From NCBI RefSeq assembly GCF_001949145.1, contig NW_019091384.1:829214-893213 (forward strand): a DNA stretch of 64,000 nt, written 5' to 3'. This DNA is from Acanthaster planci. Its lineage: Eukaryota > Echinodermata > Asteroidea > Valvatida > Acanthasteridae. The position numbers were made by a program, and so were the translations under genes. How positions within the stretch are numbered: position 1 is the first letter of the stretch; every line of letters starts with the position of its first letter. Below are positions 15,501-29,900 of this stretch, one piece after another. The notes below the pieces were generated by a model. The model did not search any database and was not told the DNA's origin. It saw nothing but the letters and a program-made list of their open reading frames with translations.

Positions 15501-18500
15501 AAAATGACCTACCACTATGTAAGCATATACAGCAATTATGATCACTATTTAAGGCTCATCACAAATAAAATACTGTTCTAGAGTCAAAGTGAAATGTAGA
15601 ATTAAATTATTTCTGACATTACAGGCAACATCTTACCAGCAACACCATTCCCCAACAGAAAAAAATTGGAACATTAGAGCTGACAGCGATCTGATCACAT
15701 TTGATTTCTAACATTTTCTGGCAGCTTCCACCTGCCACAGTTCAACATCAACCTAACATGCACCCTTTCCCTGGGGATGCAGGGGACCAACGAATCATGT
15801 CTACCAGTCCCCCAGGCACAAATCCAGATTACATCAAACAAGACCTCTGAAAATGACCCTCAGCCTACACTCTCCTCCAGTGGGTGAAATCCCAGACTGT
15901 GTTTTTCCAACAAATATCTCGAACAGAAATCCATACCTTAAAACTCCACAGATCTGAAAACCGCTAAGGGGTGTAAAACCTTGCGTTACACTGCCACCCC
16001 GCCTCCTAGAAAACTCAAAATCCTGGAGTTTTCGTTGATGGAAGCTGGCAGCTCTTTTCTAGTTGGGAAAACATGGGGGCAGGCAGTTCTTACAAGTCGG
16101 CCCCTATTCATGTCGCAAGCATTGTTTATGGAATAGCAAGCCTTGTATTTGTCACATACAACTGTAGGGGGGTTGGCCCACATACATGTAATTGCATCTG
16201 GACTTGTGCTTGAAGGGGCAACACCTAGCATTAATTACATACATGTCCATGTATTGGTAAGGATTGGTTACAGCAATGTGATATGGCCAATGGAGGGAAA
16301 GGGAAGGTACATTCTTGAACAACACATTTTCAGCTGAAAACCCATGATGAAAGTGAAGCATGCATTCGGCAAGACAAATCATGTTTACTATGAAAATCTG
16401 GTTCACTGTTTTCAAATTACGACCTTCACTGAAATTCTGTTCCACTTTACAATTTCAACAGGCCATGTAAGTTTGATTTAATAAATTGTGGTCAGTGACT
16501 CTGAGTGACAGTGTGATTTGTGTCTTTCATGCATGGGTGGAGTTCCCGGGGAAGGGGGAATTACCCCCCCCCAACTTTCTGACCTGGAGGGATTACCACT
16601 ATAGTCAATCCCCCACTTTTTAAGTCATTGACTATGCACCATGCTTAAATCACCCCCCCCAAATGTGACCAGAAATCTCTGCCCATGCTTTCATAAAGGA
16701 ACACTAATAGCACAACATATCAAAGTTGCAACCTCAACAAAGTAAGCAACTGAAAGTATAAAAGTGAGTGTTTCGATAAGGCCATGGGCCATTTTCTTCA
16801 TAGGCAATACACAGACCCTGGTTTCATGTGTAGGAGGTTACATTACCAAGTAAATCTCTGGGCTTCCCACTAATACTGATCACCACCAGTGCTATTTAGA
16901 TTTTGACCTTATTCTACATCTATGAGAAAACAGAGGTCAAAAGAAGGGTTCCACAGATAAGCCACAATAAGCCAGAAATTAATTCTTGGAAAGAGATGTA
17001 CCTGTTAAAATCTCTAGGGAAAATTGGAAACTGATCGATATAGAAATGCAAATTCAAATGAGCCCAAGAAAATATCATAATGGCTAATAAAGTAACATGT
17101 AACACATAAAGTAACATGTTCAAACTAAGCAGTTGTATATGTATAAAGAACAACAGCTTGAAGCAACCACATACTCCCTCGTGGAGTGGTCTGCGAGGCA
17201 GGAGCTACCTCCTTGTTTTGCCTCCCCACAATTTCTTCTCACTGGCTCCTCGGACTGATCGTTTTATGAATACGGGGACCAGAGACTGAGAGGCACCCTG
17301 TGGGTTTGTGACTTAGTATTCAACAGCACACAGCACCTATTTTTCCCTTATTCTGAGAGCATGTGGGAAGTAAATATGTCCCATTTCCACATTTAAGTTA
17401 TGCCACTTCAGGTCAGGATGGCAGCACAGAATGTGTCTTCCGTTTACACGGGTAATATTTAACATTCCATTTTTTGATCTATGAAATCCTTCCCCAATTT
17501 GAAACTTATCACACACAACAGCAAAGACAGCCTAAAAACTAGTTTCGACTTTAAATGCATTGGAAGAATTTATTTTCAAAATGAGATAAGTGCCATTTTG
17601 GTCCTCTGAATATTTCCCCTTCTCATGGTTGCCTCCTACCAGTTTCTAGGGGTTTTACTTGGTAAAAAACAGCTCAACGAGTCAGACCAGTGACAAATAA
17701 CAATTACGGAAACCTGGTACACTCTTTTTGTTTTTAAATATTGAATGATTGTGGAAACATTGTTCAATATTTCACTGGTGTATATCTCATTTTGGAATGA
17801 AACCCTTCATATGTTTTCAACAGTTTAAAATTCCGAACACTGATTTAGTGCAACCAAGTTTATGTTCAGGCTGAAAATTAAGATGAATCAACGCTCTGAT
17901 ATTATTAAAGATGAAAATCTAATTGCATCAAAAAGTAATCCAGGAAATCATGTTAACGATCCTTTTAATTTGGCAGAATTTATAATCACATCATTTGAGC
18001 CAACTTAATTGGATCTGGCAGAAAATTACACAAGTTATATCTGGCCCTTTGGTAACATATAATACTGTGTGCTCACTGGCAAGCTATGACAAGAACCTGC
18101 TTGTATGAGTACAAGGCTATGATTCTAAAATATTTGGATAGCCTCCCAATTCTACCATATCAGCATCAAACATGTCTGGGCAGAGCTTTCCCAAACTACA
18201 ATCTATCATCAAGTCTTCAAGTTAATCCCTCCGCGAGTAGAGCTGGCCAGGTACTTCGCTATCATCTTTTCACCCCCTCTCCCTCCCCCAATGCCCACTA
18301 ACTCTACAGGCCTTTCTCTCATTAACATTCACCAATGTGTCTTCTGCATCTCAATCCTATCAGCTCTGCTTAACTGCCGCTCCTGATGCCGCGACGAGCC
18401 AAATTCTCTCAACCGCTTTCTGGCCAGGTAGCTCAAGTTTGAAGCCTGATTAAACATCATTGCGAAGGGCTCCCGCCAGTTTTTATTTATCAGTCGTCTG

Positions 18501-18920
18501 CAGTAACTCAATCTTGCTTTATGCAATTTTGGTTTTGGATGCAACATCGTGGCATGGGAGATGTGGTGGTTGATAGCAAAGATCGAGATGAGGGATAAAG
18601 ATGGAACAGACAGAAATATAGGATGAGAAGAATGAGGTCGCATGGTTGTTAATCTTGTTTGATCAGAGAGAAGAGACAAAAATAGACGGGCTGTATGGAG
18701 ACATACTGGCATCCCATCATGAAACTTACAGACTTATCACAAAGATAAGAGTAGAAATGCAGATGGTGATAATTTCCCAAAGTTATTTACATTTTTTAAA
18801 AGGTTCCTTAAAAGAGGACATGCGAAGATTACAGACAACTACATGCATACTGAACCAGGCCAAGAACCTCGGACCACTGGACAACCGTTCAAGCGATTCA
18901 CCAACTGAATTAATAGATTA
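533..18920. other. Long stretch without a supported gene
   Basis: No open frame here shows recognisable protein homology or chains into a phased exon series. The longest frame (14886-15353, +) looks like chance. The stretch contains several poly-G tracts (6327-6338, 8754-8763, 10279-10290), scattered TACATGTACATG motifs (for example near 7341 and 8345), and AT-rich blocks with many TAAT-type sites (about 13540-13900 and 17860-18020). A weak TTAA-bounded short sequence lies at 7543-7684. It may be intergenic DNA, or an intron of a gene whose exons lie off the left edge. Confidence 0.5.
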
Positions 18921-19134
18921 ATGCCTGCATATCTCCAAAATAGCCAACTACATTACAATGTACACATATACTTTAATGCCTGCATATTTCCAAAATAGCC
19001 AACTACATTACAATGTACACATATACATTAATGCCTGCATATTTCCAAAATAGCCAACTACATTACAATGTACACATATACATTAATGCCTGCATATTTC
19101 CAAAACAGCCAACTACATTACAATGTACACATAT
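18921..19134. repeat. 55-bp minisatellite, about 3.9 copies
   Basis: The word ATGCCTGCATAT recurs at 18921, 18976, 19031 and 19086, exactly 55 bp apart, with only a few substitutions between units. Each unit also carries ACTACATTACAATGTACACA. The array lies in gene-free sequence, and its short open frames are by-products of the repeat. Confidence 0.95.
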
Positions 19135-22100
19135 GCGAAGGTATGAAAACAATGTCAAAGTGGTGACAGTAAAAATGACGGAAGCATTGCAACAATTTCC
19201 CTTCATCCTACTACCCCTCTCTTTGATGCACTGAGCAGAAATTCAGCATCGGGCAATGCAAGAAGGTAAAAACCAGCGGATGTAAATGCCACAGCAGTGG
19301 CAGTAATGAGAATACCATGGCAGGGCCAACATCTGGAGATATTGAAATACAAGCTGCTGAGCCCAGTCTGTATGTCAACTCAAGAATCCAGAGCAATATT
19401 CCCACTCTGATTGGCAAACGACAGATCCACATTTTGGGCATTACTCCCTCTACTGGAAAACGTGGAATAACATCAATTTATTCTACACATATGAAGTTGC
19501 TGGCCGAGCAATTTACTTTCTTACAGCACAGAAAGAAAGTGAAACCTTTCACATAAAAGTGTTACCTTTTTATTACATACAATTACTACAGGCTAAAAAA
19601 TGCAGCGAAATTCCACTGTAAAAGGAAATAAACATGTTTCATAAACATGTTTCTTTTTAAAATTAAAAACAAATCCCCTTCATATCACCAAACATATGAG
19701 AAATTTTAAACAAAAGTCCACAAACGTTTCATATCCAAATTTCTTCAGTGTATACTAACAACCATAACACTGAGTTGTGGCAAAATCATCAATGGTCGTG
19801 TGTTCAAGAAGTCATCAGAAAAAAAACATAATTGACCTGGGTTTGTTCTTTGCTTGATCAGTCATGCTTCATGCTTGGGTGAATGCAGGAACAGAGGATG
19901 TTCTTGTGAAGGAATAATTTCACAGTCTCTTTCTCATTAGATGGGGCCTGAAAATACCCTGACCTTTTCCGAAGTACAGCCACTGGCCCATGCTTCACTG
20001 CTGGTGCAGACAACTTTCAACAGTCAGTTCTTGTTTCGGCAAAAAAAAGTCTTTCGTCTCTGGTCAGCTTGTGCATTGATTTCAAACATGTGCGTCAATC
20101 TTTTTTCTTTCTTTTTTAAAAGAGCTGCAACAGCACCCTCTATTGCCGCACTGCCTCAACATTTTTGTGGGCAGCTCGATCTTTTACTCAGGGTGATAAG
20201 TCACCAGGAGATGGATGTTTGTACAATGATAGCAGACTATGGACACAAAGTTGTTGTTAGCTTATAATCATAATGAAGTTGGTTTCGTTCCATAACCCAA
20301 AAGCATGTATCTACAATTTTCTGTACAATCCAACCCTGAAGGATAAAAAAAATGTCGCCACATCAATCCCCGGAACATCAGTCTGAACAGCTCTTAACTA
20401 CTTTTTTTTCGCCTTACATTCAAGAGCTGGGCTGATTCAGAATTCGTTATCAGTCAGTTTTCAGTAATTAAACCATGAAAGTCCATTCATAAGACTTGAC
20501 TAGAAACTATGAAGAACTTTTTCACTTAGAAAACCATGGCAGACAGCCTATTAACATTGAAACAACTTATACATGTACACGTTTCAGATAGTTTGAAACA
20601 CTCTCACACATTTCTAAGGATCTTTTTATTTAGCTTTTAGTACTTCCAGAATTTCTTTAAAGTTGTAAATTTACTTCCATGTGGCTAACCACACTCCAAG
20701 ATACCATGATTCAACCGACTACAGCAAAATCAAGGTGCCAAAGAGCAATGTCACCAGAAAAAAAAATCACCACAAGAATTTCTACATGTACTTCAAAATT
20801 CAAACCTTGCATTCGTAAATTGTTTGGGAAAAAGCCACAGAACTTTGGCCAACACTGCCTCTTGGTTAAAAAGTCCCAGGTTTTGTTGTGATTTGATTCC
20901 AATTTGAGGTAATGATGTCATTTGCTTTGTGACTAAATGCATATGGGCAACTTCGGTCTAAAAATAAACGTAAATTCTGTCCCTCAGAGCCTACATCCTT
21001 TTACAGGAAAAATCAACCAGGGCTCCACCACACCTCGTACAGTTCAGTCACTGTTCAACATTTTCTCATGGTATTCCTCATTTCTGCTAGTTGTATCACT
21101 TGGAGCTGTGACTACGTCACTTGGCATATGCTTGGTGTCTCATTTTATAATGATGTACCCTTTTTTCTTCAAAAAGTACAACAACCCGACAAGATAAGAG
21201 CAGCACATGCTGCAGTGATTTGAACAGATGTTCAACTCATGGCTGCAACCAGTCACTGGGTTTTAATTAGATGTTCTTATTAGATTCCCATCTGATTACT
21301 GTTTGCCCATGACTGCTTCTGTGAATACTCTTTCAATGCCACAAGTGACGTACATTTACACGAAATGTTCCAAGCATGAAGTCCTTAAACCTTCATTCTT
21401 TCAGAATGAAGAAGATTAAAAAACAAGACCAAACACTGCATAAGATCAATATCCCTTCAGGTACTGTATGCTGCAGTTTCAGCATGGCATCCAGGCTGAA
21501 GATGGGACAGGTGCACAACTGCTATGTTGGATCTAACCATTCTTGTTTTGACCTTTCCAGACAGACAAAAACATTACTGTTAAAGGGGAAAGACACATCC
21601 CTCAGGGCCTGACAATTTTCATTCAAAAAGACACAAAAAATTAACACAAAAATGCCTTATTCAAACAAAATGTATCAACTGGTCTCAGTCCAAAAGTAAA
21701 ACAAAGTTTTAAAACAAGGTTTAATATTGGAATTACATGTCCAAATCAATCAATAATAATTGATTACATAAAATACTATATACAGAAAGCAATATGTAAA
21801 TGCAATAAGATCCAACTCCTCAGCATGTCGACTTTTAATACCAAAGTGTAACTTGATGTCATTTGCATTCGGCTTGATATATCAAATGCACGTACATGTT
21901 TCAGGCTGCAACACCAAATCCTTCACGCGTGCTAGTTTGGTCTAATTCCTGATGAACATTCAGCCTCCCCCCCCCCAGATAACTCATTACCTCCACCATT
22001 TCAATATTTCTTCTAATGAGAGCCCAGAAGGCCTGACAGAGTTTATTGATGAAATCTGCTCCCCGTTCCCCCCCCCCTCGATTGATTGAAGTGTGAAGTA

Positions 22101-23335
22101 TGCGTAGGTGCAAACATGACTCATGCTGAGCTTGAGGGCAAGACAGGGCAGAACGGTTGAAGCCGCCTGGACCGACAGACAGACAAACATGCCAGCAGGT
22201 CCATGAGCCAGACTGCCCCGGTTATATTGATGATCTAGTTTCTGTGGTGAAGTGGACCGCTGTTCTGTTTTTTTAACAAGCTTGAGGGCTGTGGGGACAA
22301 CTTGCTGATGGAAACACGTACATGATGCCTGCGGAACTTATCTATAATTCAATAAATGTAGATGATGTACAGATCTTTCCAAACAATTCTGAGCAATTTA
22401 CTACATGTGTGATACAATCTTTGCCTCTGTGACAATGAGATAGCAAACTAGATTAAGACTGGGCGTGACATCTTTTACATTATCCACACAGGGACTGATT
22501 TGTTGTCTAGAGTGGCAGGACAATTTAATGAACACTGAAATCAGTTTCTTTGCTGCCTGCAGTTTTAACTTCATTTTCCCAAACGATCAATGATTCGCTT
22601 CACTACATCCTCAACAACACTTCAACATTCGCGATTCTGTCAGGAAAACAAATATTAAAATTGCAAGAGTTTAACAAGTCCACCACTAAGAATTCTTGTG
22701 GTTTGTACATGGAAGTATTGAGGTAACAGCGTACCAGTCTCTAAAATAATTAAGCAATGAAAATCAACTTAATTTGATGTAACACCAAAAAAACCTGCAC
22801 AAGATTTTTAATGGAAAGCATTCGTAAATCAAATCAGTAGCAATTCTGTTGCCCACAAGCACAAGTTTAAGAGAGGAATTCTTTTCGTTTGTCAAACAGA
22901 CAACTCTTCAGCTGAGACTTAATGCATGGCGAGTTAATGATTGAAACTCATAATGAAGTCGCTGACGTCACTTGACAGAACGGGTTCATCTAAGTCGGCG
23001 TCAGACGGCTTCTTCCGACCAACATGTTTCCACTATATAACACTGAGGTGAACACGATGTATAATTCATCCCACACCTTGGGTGAATACATGTGCAACGT
23101 TGACCAACTTGTCAGCATACAAATGAAACACCTCACAGCTACATTGTACATGTGCATGTAGTTCAGAATGCATCTTTCAAATCCTTCTAAAGGCAGAGGA
23201 AATTGCAGGTTATATTGTCTTATGAAATACGAATGAGTATGAACCACTACTGTGAGTCTCAGACCAAAGATCTATTCAGAAGATAATCTATTAACAGCCA
23301 GCTACAGACAAAAGACTCACTTAGTACTGCGATGA
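19135..23335. other. Gene-free stretch downstream of RPAP1
   Basis: No exon could be supported on either strand. The sequence is AT-rich, with poly-C tracts near 21967 and 22070. It lies beyond the presumed 3' end of RPAP1, which is transcribed leftward. Confidence 0.5.
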
Positions 23336-23950
23336 TTTATTAAGATTCCATGTTATGAATTTCTTTTCTTCAGGAAAGCAGAATAGTTTGAAAGTTAACA
23401 AGAAACAATAATTTTGCGGGACTTCCTATGAAGGCATATGGCAAACACTGACATGAGGCATTATATTCTGGAATGATTGTAGTGACATCTAACAGGAAAT
23501 TCGCGACTGAATTGAGGTCACAAAATTTGTCTCCATAACATTTTTGGCCCCCCCAACATCTGTGTAAAAATGTGTGTAGTTTCCACAACTACAGCAAAAC
23601 CATGGGGTGCACACAACTCTCTCCAGTCAAAAATACTTGTCATTGACAACACATCAGTGTCACATATCACGCATCAAAAATGGAAGACGCTTCTCTTACA
23701 CAACCACTCGAGAGCAAAGCGAATCCTCCTTTATGCACATTCAAATGAAAACTGGAAGTATCACTTAACTGTTATTTGTTCAAATTGTTTTGCGAATTCT
23801 GACAGTAAAATGGAAATCATTAGCCTCCTCAAATATGCAACAAGAGAGAGCCAGTTAGAGCACAGACTCCATATGGAATCTGTAAAAGTTCTGTCAAAGA
23901 TAACAGAACTTACCCTCAAAAGATTGGCACCCCGTGGAGCTAGCTGTGCG
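23336..23950 (-). other. Probable RPAP1 3' UTR with AATAAA signal
   Basis: After the RPAP1 stop codon (23951-23953), I saw no canonical AATAAA on the minus strand until 23336-23341, about 610 nt downstream. A 3' UTR of that length is ordinary. Use of this signal is inference; transcript data would decide it. The 134-aa plus-strand frame across this region is antisense to it and has no recognisable content. Confidence 0.4.
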
Positions 23951-26900
23951 CTACCTCTTCTGCGCAGCTTGTAAGATGATGGCTCTTTCCGGAGGGATTG
24001 AAGGATACAGATTGAATCCAAGTGGTGAGGAGAAGTCAATGCCTTGGTAGCAGGTCAGATGATGCTGTATCATCTGAAACAGGGACAAGTTATGATAATT
24101 AAACACAAATATCTGGAATGTAGCCAGACAGTAGAACACTTTTCAACTTTAGATTATTGTTATTACCAATTTTATTTTGTTTTCATTGTTACGGCTTGTA
24201 GGACAACATATTTTCAAATCTCCTCATTGACCTCCACTGTAAATTTTGATCAAGCTTTTAAACGGTTACAAATTTCCGGCTTGTTAAAAAAAATTAGCCT
24301 GGCACCTAATGGCCCAGTGAAGAAAACAATCACTCAGTCAGCCCACGCACAATGGGGGAGATACAAAATTGTTTTCTGTAGGGCCCTCAAACATTTGAAA
24401 TTTCAGTAAGTAAGCTTTTATGGCCTTTGTGAGGGATGAGATTGAAGTGTGGGGCTTTTTACACGCTTTTGGAAGGAAAGGAATTGAATTAGTTCAAAAA
24501 AATAACGTTTTGCTCATCATTTTTCAAAAACCTTTTTTGCTGTCACCTCCCTCCCCCAATATGCCGACTACGTCATTATGGAGAAAAACTGTTGCAAAGT
24601 GTCTCATTCAGGGACAAAAGCAGTAGTACTTTGGTACAAGAAAAATCTACCATGTTTCCCTTTTTGATGTGCTGATCAGAACACAAAGTGAACCCTGCGA
24701 TTACTTTCCTCACAGCTACAGGTCAAGCAATGCTTGAGAGGTTAACATGATCAGAAAGTCCAGTTTAATACCTGGTCCTTGATGGCCAGCACCTGCCTGA
24801 GTAGCCTGAGTCTGGCTTGTACCACATCCAGCTGGTCTGAACCGGTTTGGCCGAAGAGAAATCCGTTCAGGTGATGGAGGGCCACGACATACATGATTGG
24901 AGACCACGTGGACTTGACAGCACCTTTGATAATTGAGCTCAAGTAGATTTTTAAGAGCTCTAGGTTGGTTTCCTGGGGATGCAGGAAGTTCTCAATCGGC
25001 AAGATCAGCTGCAATAAAGTTTGATGTAAGAATGATTAAGAAATCTTTCACAAATATACAGATTTTTAAAACAAATTCTAATTTGGTGTATTCACAAGGT
25101 GTGTTAAAACTGCCGGTACACCTTCAAGGTGAACCTCTACATGCAATAATGTGAAGAGCAAACTCAGCTCCTCTACTCAAGAACCCCTCCAAAAGTCGAG
25201 AAAAGAAATAAATGGAAGTAAAGATATGACCAAAAAAAACGATTCACCCAAAATCGTGTTTTATATCCTGTACTTAAAATAAACTTCTATGAACCTACTC
25301 TTTGCAACATCCAGAACTTCAAGCCAAATTATGGTAAAGACCAACTCAAACTTCAGATGACTGGACACTCAAGGAGGCCCCCAGTAATGGAAGAAGCTTT
25401 GGGCCAGCTATACTATGAGATATCTGATGCTTGGTGGTTTTCCTAACACTGCTCCCTCCATTACTTGGAGGGGGTTCCAAATGTACAATCCTCTTTTGCC
25501 TTGACTGATCACATCAAGAGATTTAAGTTACATTCTATTACACAACTATGAAATCGTCTCATTTATTAAGACAACTCAATGTTACTCATCAGTACCAAAT
25601 GACCTTATGCACATCCAATGCATCCAGTGAATTACCTGAGCGACAGGAAGATTGAGAGCTCTGAGCGCATCTGCGTGTTCACACCACAGAGCTTTGCGTA
25701 TCCCGACACTGAATCTCTGCTGCATTGGCAGCAACACAAAGTGAGCAAAGAGAGGATCCCCGAAGGAGACAGCCTCATACTGCGTCAACAGCTCCATGAA
25801 ACTAGATGTCAAAAAGGATGAATGAGAGATGGTATCTGGGTCCCATTGATTGGTTATTGATGCAAATCTGTAGCATTGTGGGGACACTAACAAGCTGTGT
25901 ATTGATTCAACATTGATAACTTCTTGTCCTGAATTAAAATGTGAAACCTGGTTTTTAAGTAACAGTGAACAATTTTCATAAAATTAGAGACAAGATGACT
26001 AGACATACACGGAAATCTCTTGAAGGCCCAGCATGATAAAAAAATGCACTGCAACAAAAACGGAAAAAAATCGAAAAGTGGAAGATCCCCCTATTTCCTC
26101 TTAAGGTTAAATTCTTCTGCAACATCATTTTGAGAACAAAAGATGGGCTTGAAAACCAGGCTAAATTGATTTGGTAGGTGCAACATTTGTGGGATCGGTC
26201 ATCGACTGGATCTAAGACTTACAGGTCGTAGAAAGAAGAGACCCCAGGCACTGCTACATCAAAGTCTACGAGCTTCAGATAGTCTGGTTGGGTGTACAGC
26301 CTCAGTAGTGGGCTGAGGTAATGACGGACTGAGTCTTCTAAGAACAGGTCACTCCCTGTAATAAGAAAGATTCCCTGTCCCTTGAGTAAGCTTGATGCCA
26401 AGAGGTGCGCAAGTCATTAAGCACGCTGTCAAGTTGATGACTGCTGAGAAAGTGGAATACGACAATATTTTAAACCCATGCCAAAGGTTCCCTGCATACC
26501 CACAGGGTAGAGAAAATGTGCCTAGCATTAGACTAGTCATCAGCTGCCTTGTTACAAGAGCTTTGCGACAATACACGCAAGAGATACAGTTTGCAATTTT
26601 CCTCTGGACGAATAACTCATCACAGTGTGACCTTCGACTAAAATGAGTCATCCTGCCAACGTGAGATTGAGTGGGGGAAGTTATCTGCTGAGTGTTAGTA
26701 AACCCCTATGATCGGGGACCTCCTGCTGTTCTTCAAGCTTTTTAAGGGCTCCCATAAGAATTCGTACACGATCTTCAACCATGGACCCTCACCAAACCGT
26801 GGACCCTCAGCCAACCATGGACCCCACAGTCCTCTAATGTTCAACATGCATGACTGCATGTGGATGCGAACTCCCCCAAACCTCGCACGCAAGCCAATGC

Positions 26901-29900
26901 AGGGAGGACAGCAGTTTGGACTGGGCAAGTCTGGATATAAGCTAGGACATCTCACTACAAGGAGGATGGGGAAAGAGAAAATAAAACTTGACATCATTGG
27001 ACAAGATTGTGAACAACAGCATACCTATGAGGAAGACACAAAAGAGGCGAGCTATCTTGGCTGTCTGGGGCACCATCTTCAGACTCTGGGGCCTCCATGT
27101 CTCCAGCATGTAGATCCAGCGTAACGTGTCCACTAACGCGCTCAGGATGTGAGGAGGCAGGGCCTTGAGTGACTTCCCATGCATCTCACTGGGTGGGAAA
27201 GAGTGAAGGGCAGACTTTGTAGTCAACAGCCTGAAGAGGCTGAATATACGTTTTTGTGCCCCCAAGATGGCCAATTTAGAATTTTCTACCACCTTAAATT
27301 TAACTTTTTGTTGCTAAATATTTTTTTCATTGGTACTTAATGCAATCCGCTTGGTCTGTTCTTTGCAATGTTATAAATTTGACCATTTTTGTAAATGTCA
27401 TTTGTTAAATAGTCAGAGAATGAAATTCGTCCAACATTACAGCTAGGAAATGTTACAAGTACACTTCAGCAAGTCTTATGTTAAGAGTGAAAAGAGGGTT
27501 CCCCATAGAGGTTATGCGTTAACACGTCCTCAGAGACCAAGAGCTTTGTATCACTGGGATAGGCTTGAGTGAACCTTTTTTGCACTGCTGTCGCTAAATT
27601 AAAATAACAAAAACAACCTTTGACAAACCATGGAGATGCCAGCAATGCGTAACTTTTGAAGTGATGATGTCAGTTTGATGTATGGAATTGGATTTCTAAG
27701 TTTTATACTCACGCCTTCTGCGCTTCTGTGTACAAGTGAAGGAGTGGGAGAAACATCCAATCGACAGGCAGCAGGGCACCAGTGAAGGCTGGCAACATAA
27801 ATGAATCTATCGCATGCGGTTGATGCAATGACTTGCATCTGAGAACCAGCAGAAAAAATAAAGGTAATGCAGCTCACTCATTAAAGGTAGTACCCCACTA
27901 GAGGTGTTCTTCTCAAGAACCTCTAGACACTTTATTCTTTGTGGTTGTCACCACTGTCAGGGAACACGAATCAAAAGTCAAGCGTAAAAATGCAACTTGA
28001 GTTTTCCTTCCAATAAAACTTGTACATGTTGTACCATTCAGAAGTGCACAAACCCAATCCACTATCCACTTCAAAACAGTTTAACTTAGCTAAACTTGTA
28101 CCACACGGGGCACTGAGAAATCAGAAACTCACCTTGACCTTGCCAATGACTCCAGATCCGTTCCAAAAAACACCATGTAAATATTGCGTATACTGACTAG
28201 GTGCTCATAGGCTCTTTGCAGTAGTTCGCCTCGACTTGGTTCAGTTTTGCTTAGGCTAGGAGCTACTGATGTTTGAGGGGCTGTCATACTGAGAAGATCA
28301 GCCAAGTCAGCTGCAATGGGATCACCGATTCTACCCTCACTGCAAGACAGAAGTCCATTTTTGTTTGTGCAATTCAAAAGTAGAGGGCGACTCATACTTG
28401 ACACCAATGAAAATGCAAATCGTGGCGTCAGGGCTAGCATCCAAATTCGAAAACAAAATTGAACACATATCAACTTCGGTTGTGAAGGCTCAGTGATGTC
28501 AAATTAGTGATCACTTTTGAGTGTGAATTGGTCTTTCAATTCATTCCGACATTTAAGACCAATTGGACTTACGCTATGAAATCGGTGTTGAAGAGGACAC
28601 TAGACATGAGATCATGGACATAATACTCATCTCCAGGTTGTAGGTGGACAAAGAGGGACAGAGCAGCGCTGTGGTACAGGTTGCTGTACTGATGACAACT
28701 CTCTGCTTGTTGAGCCTTCAGGGATGAACAGTATATGACAAAAAAAGGATAAGACTTGAGAAGCTTGGAATTTTAGTTCAAGTCAAAAATCAGTCAGTAG
28801 AATGCGGTAAGATATACTTGATAAGAGGAATCACTTTACTGGAAATAAAGGCACCTGATCCAAAAGACTGTAGAATATACAAAAGCAAATAAACTACAGT
28901 GAAAAATTGCATATCTAGTAATGGTGGAGTTGACATCAAGTGTAAACAAACTTTGGTTGAAATTCAGATCAGTTCGGCAATTGTCTTACTCAACAAACTT
29001 TTACGTAGTTTGCATATTTTGGGTTCTGGAGTATGTAATCATACCAATCAATCATTAATTGTATAAACCCTACTCCAACTCAAGCATAATTTATTCATCT
29101 TGAACAACTTATTCTCTGCACCTTATCGGCAACCCAACCAACCCCCCCTGACTGTTTTTCTTACCACACAATGATAGAGCCTTAGGAGGTAGTACAGAGC
29201 TTGGTGTTCAAATCTAGCAAAGCAGCACCCGAGGTGTGAGGAAGGCTTCTGGGTATTCTTACAAATCCTCTTTAAATAGGCTGTCACATAGGTGTTCTCA
29301 ACAATTGGACAGAACTGCAGATAGAGTCCATTGCAAAATAGGATGGTGAACGGTAACTTCACCATAAAATAACCTAAAAGTGGATAAGTCATGACCATCA
29401 AGATATGAACACACTCTGAAATGTACTCATTATACGGTGCTTAGTAATGGACCTTTCCCATGAAATATGCAAATTTGACAGATGCATGCAGGCTACTACC
29501 ACTGGTTGGCAAGTGTGGCAGTCAACGCTGTCAGCAGTGTAGGAAAGCTGCTGTAACCATAACCTGGTGCGTTGGAGGTCAATCAAAACCGTATTACAGC
29601 CTTTGTCCAATACTTCAGTACGCTTTTCTTGAAGCTGAGAGAAGCTTTTAGTGTCCTGAGTTTTGGAAAGTAACAATTCCTTGTTTTTAAGTTTGGCACT
29701 AGTACAGAAACAGCGCGTATGTGCTCATAGTTCCGCACGCATGGAGATTTGTATTGTTACGTCATAAATTTAAGCAATTTTGCCAACCAGTGGTATTCAA
29801 TGTGCATGCGCCGGCCTTATGTGCATATTTCATGGGAAAGGTCAACTCATATCGGAGAGGGGAAAACATGATATGAAAATTTTATGTTAACCTGTTGGCT

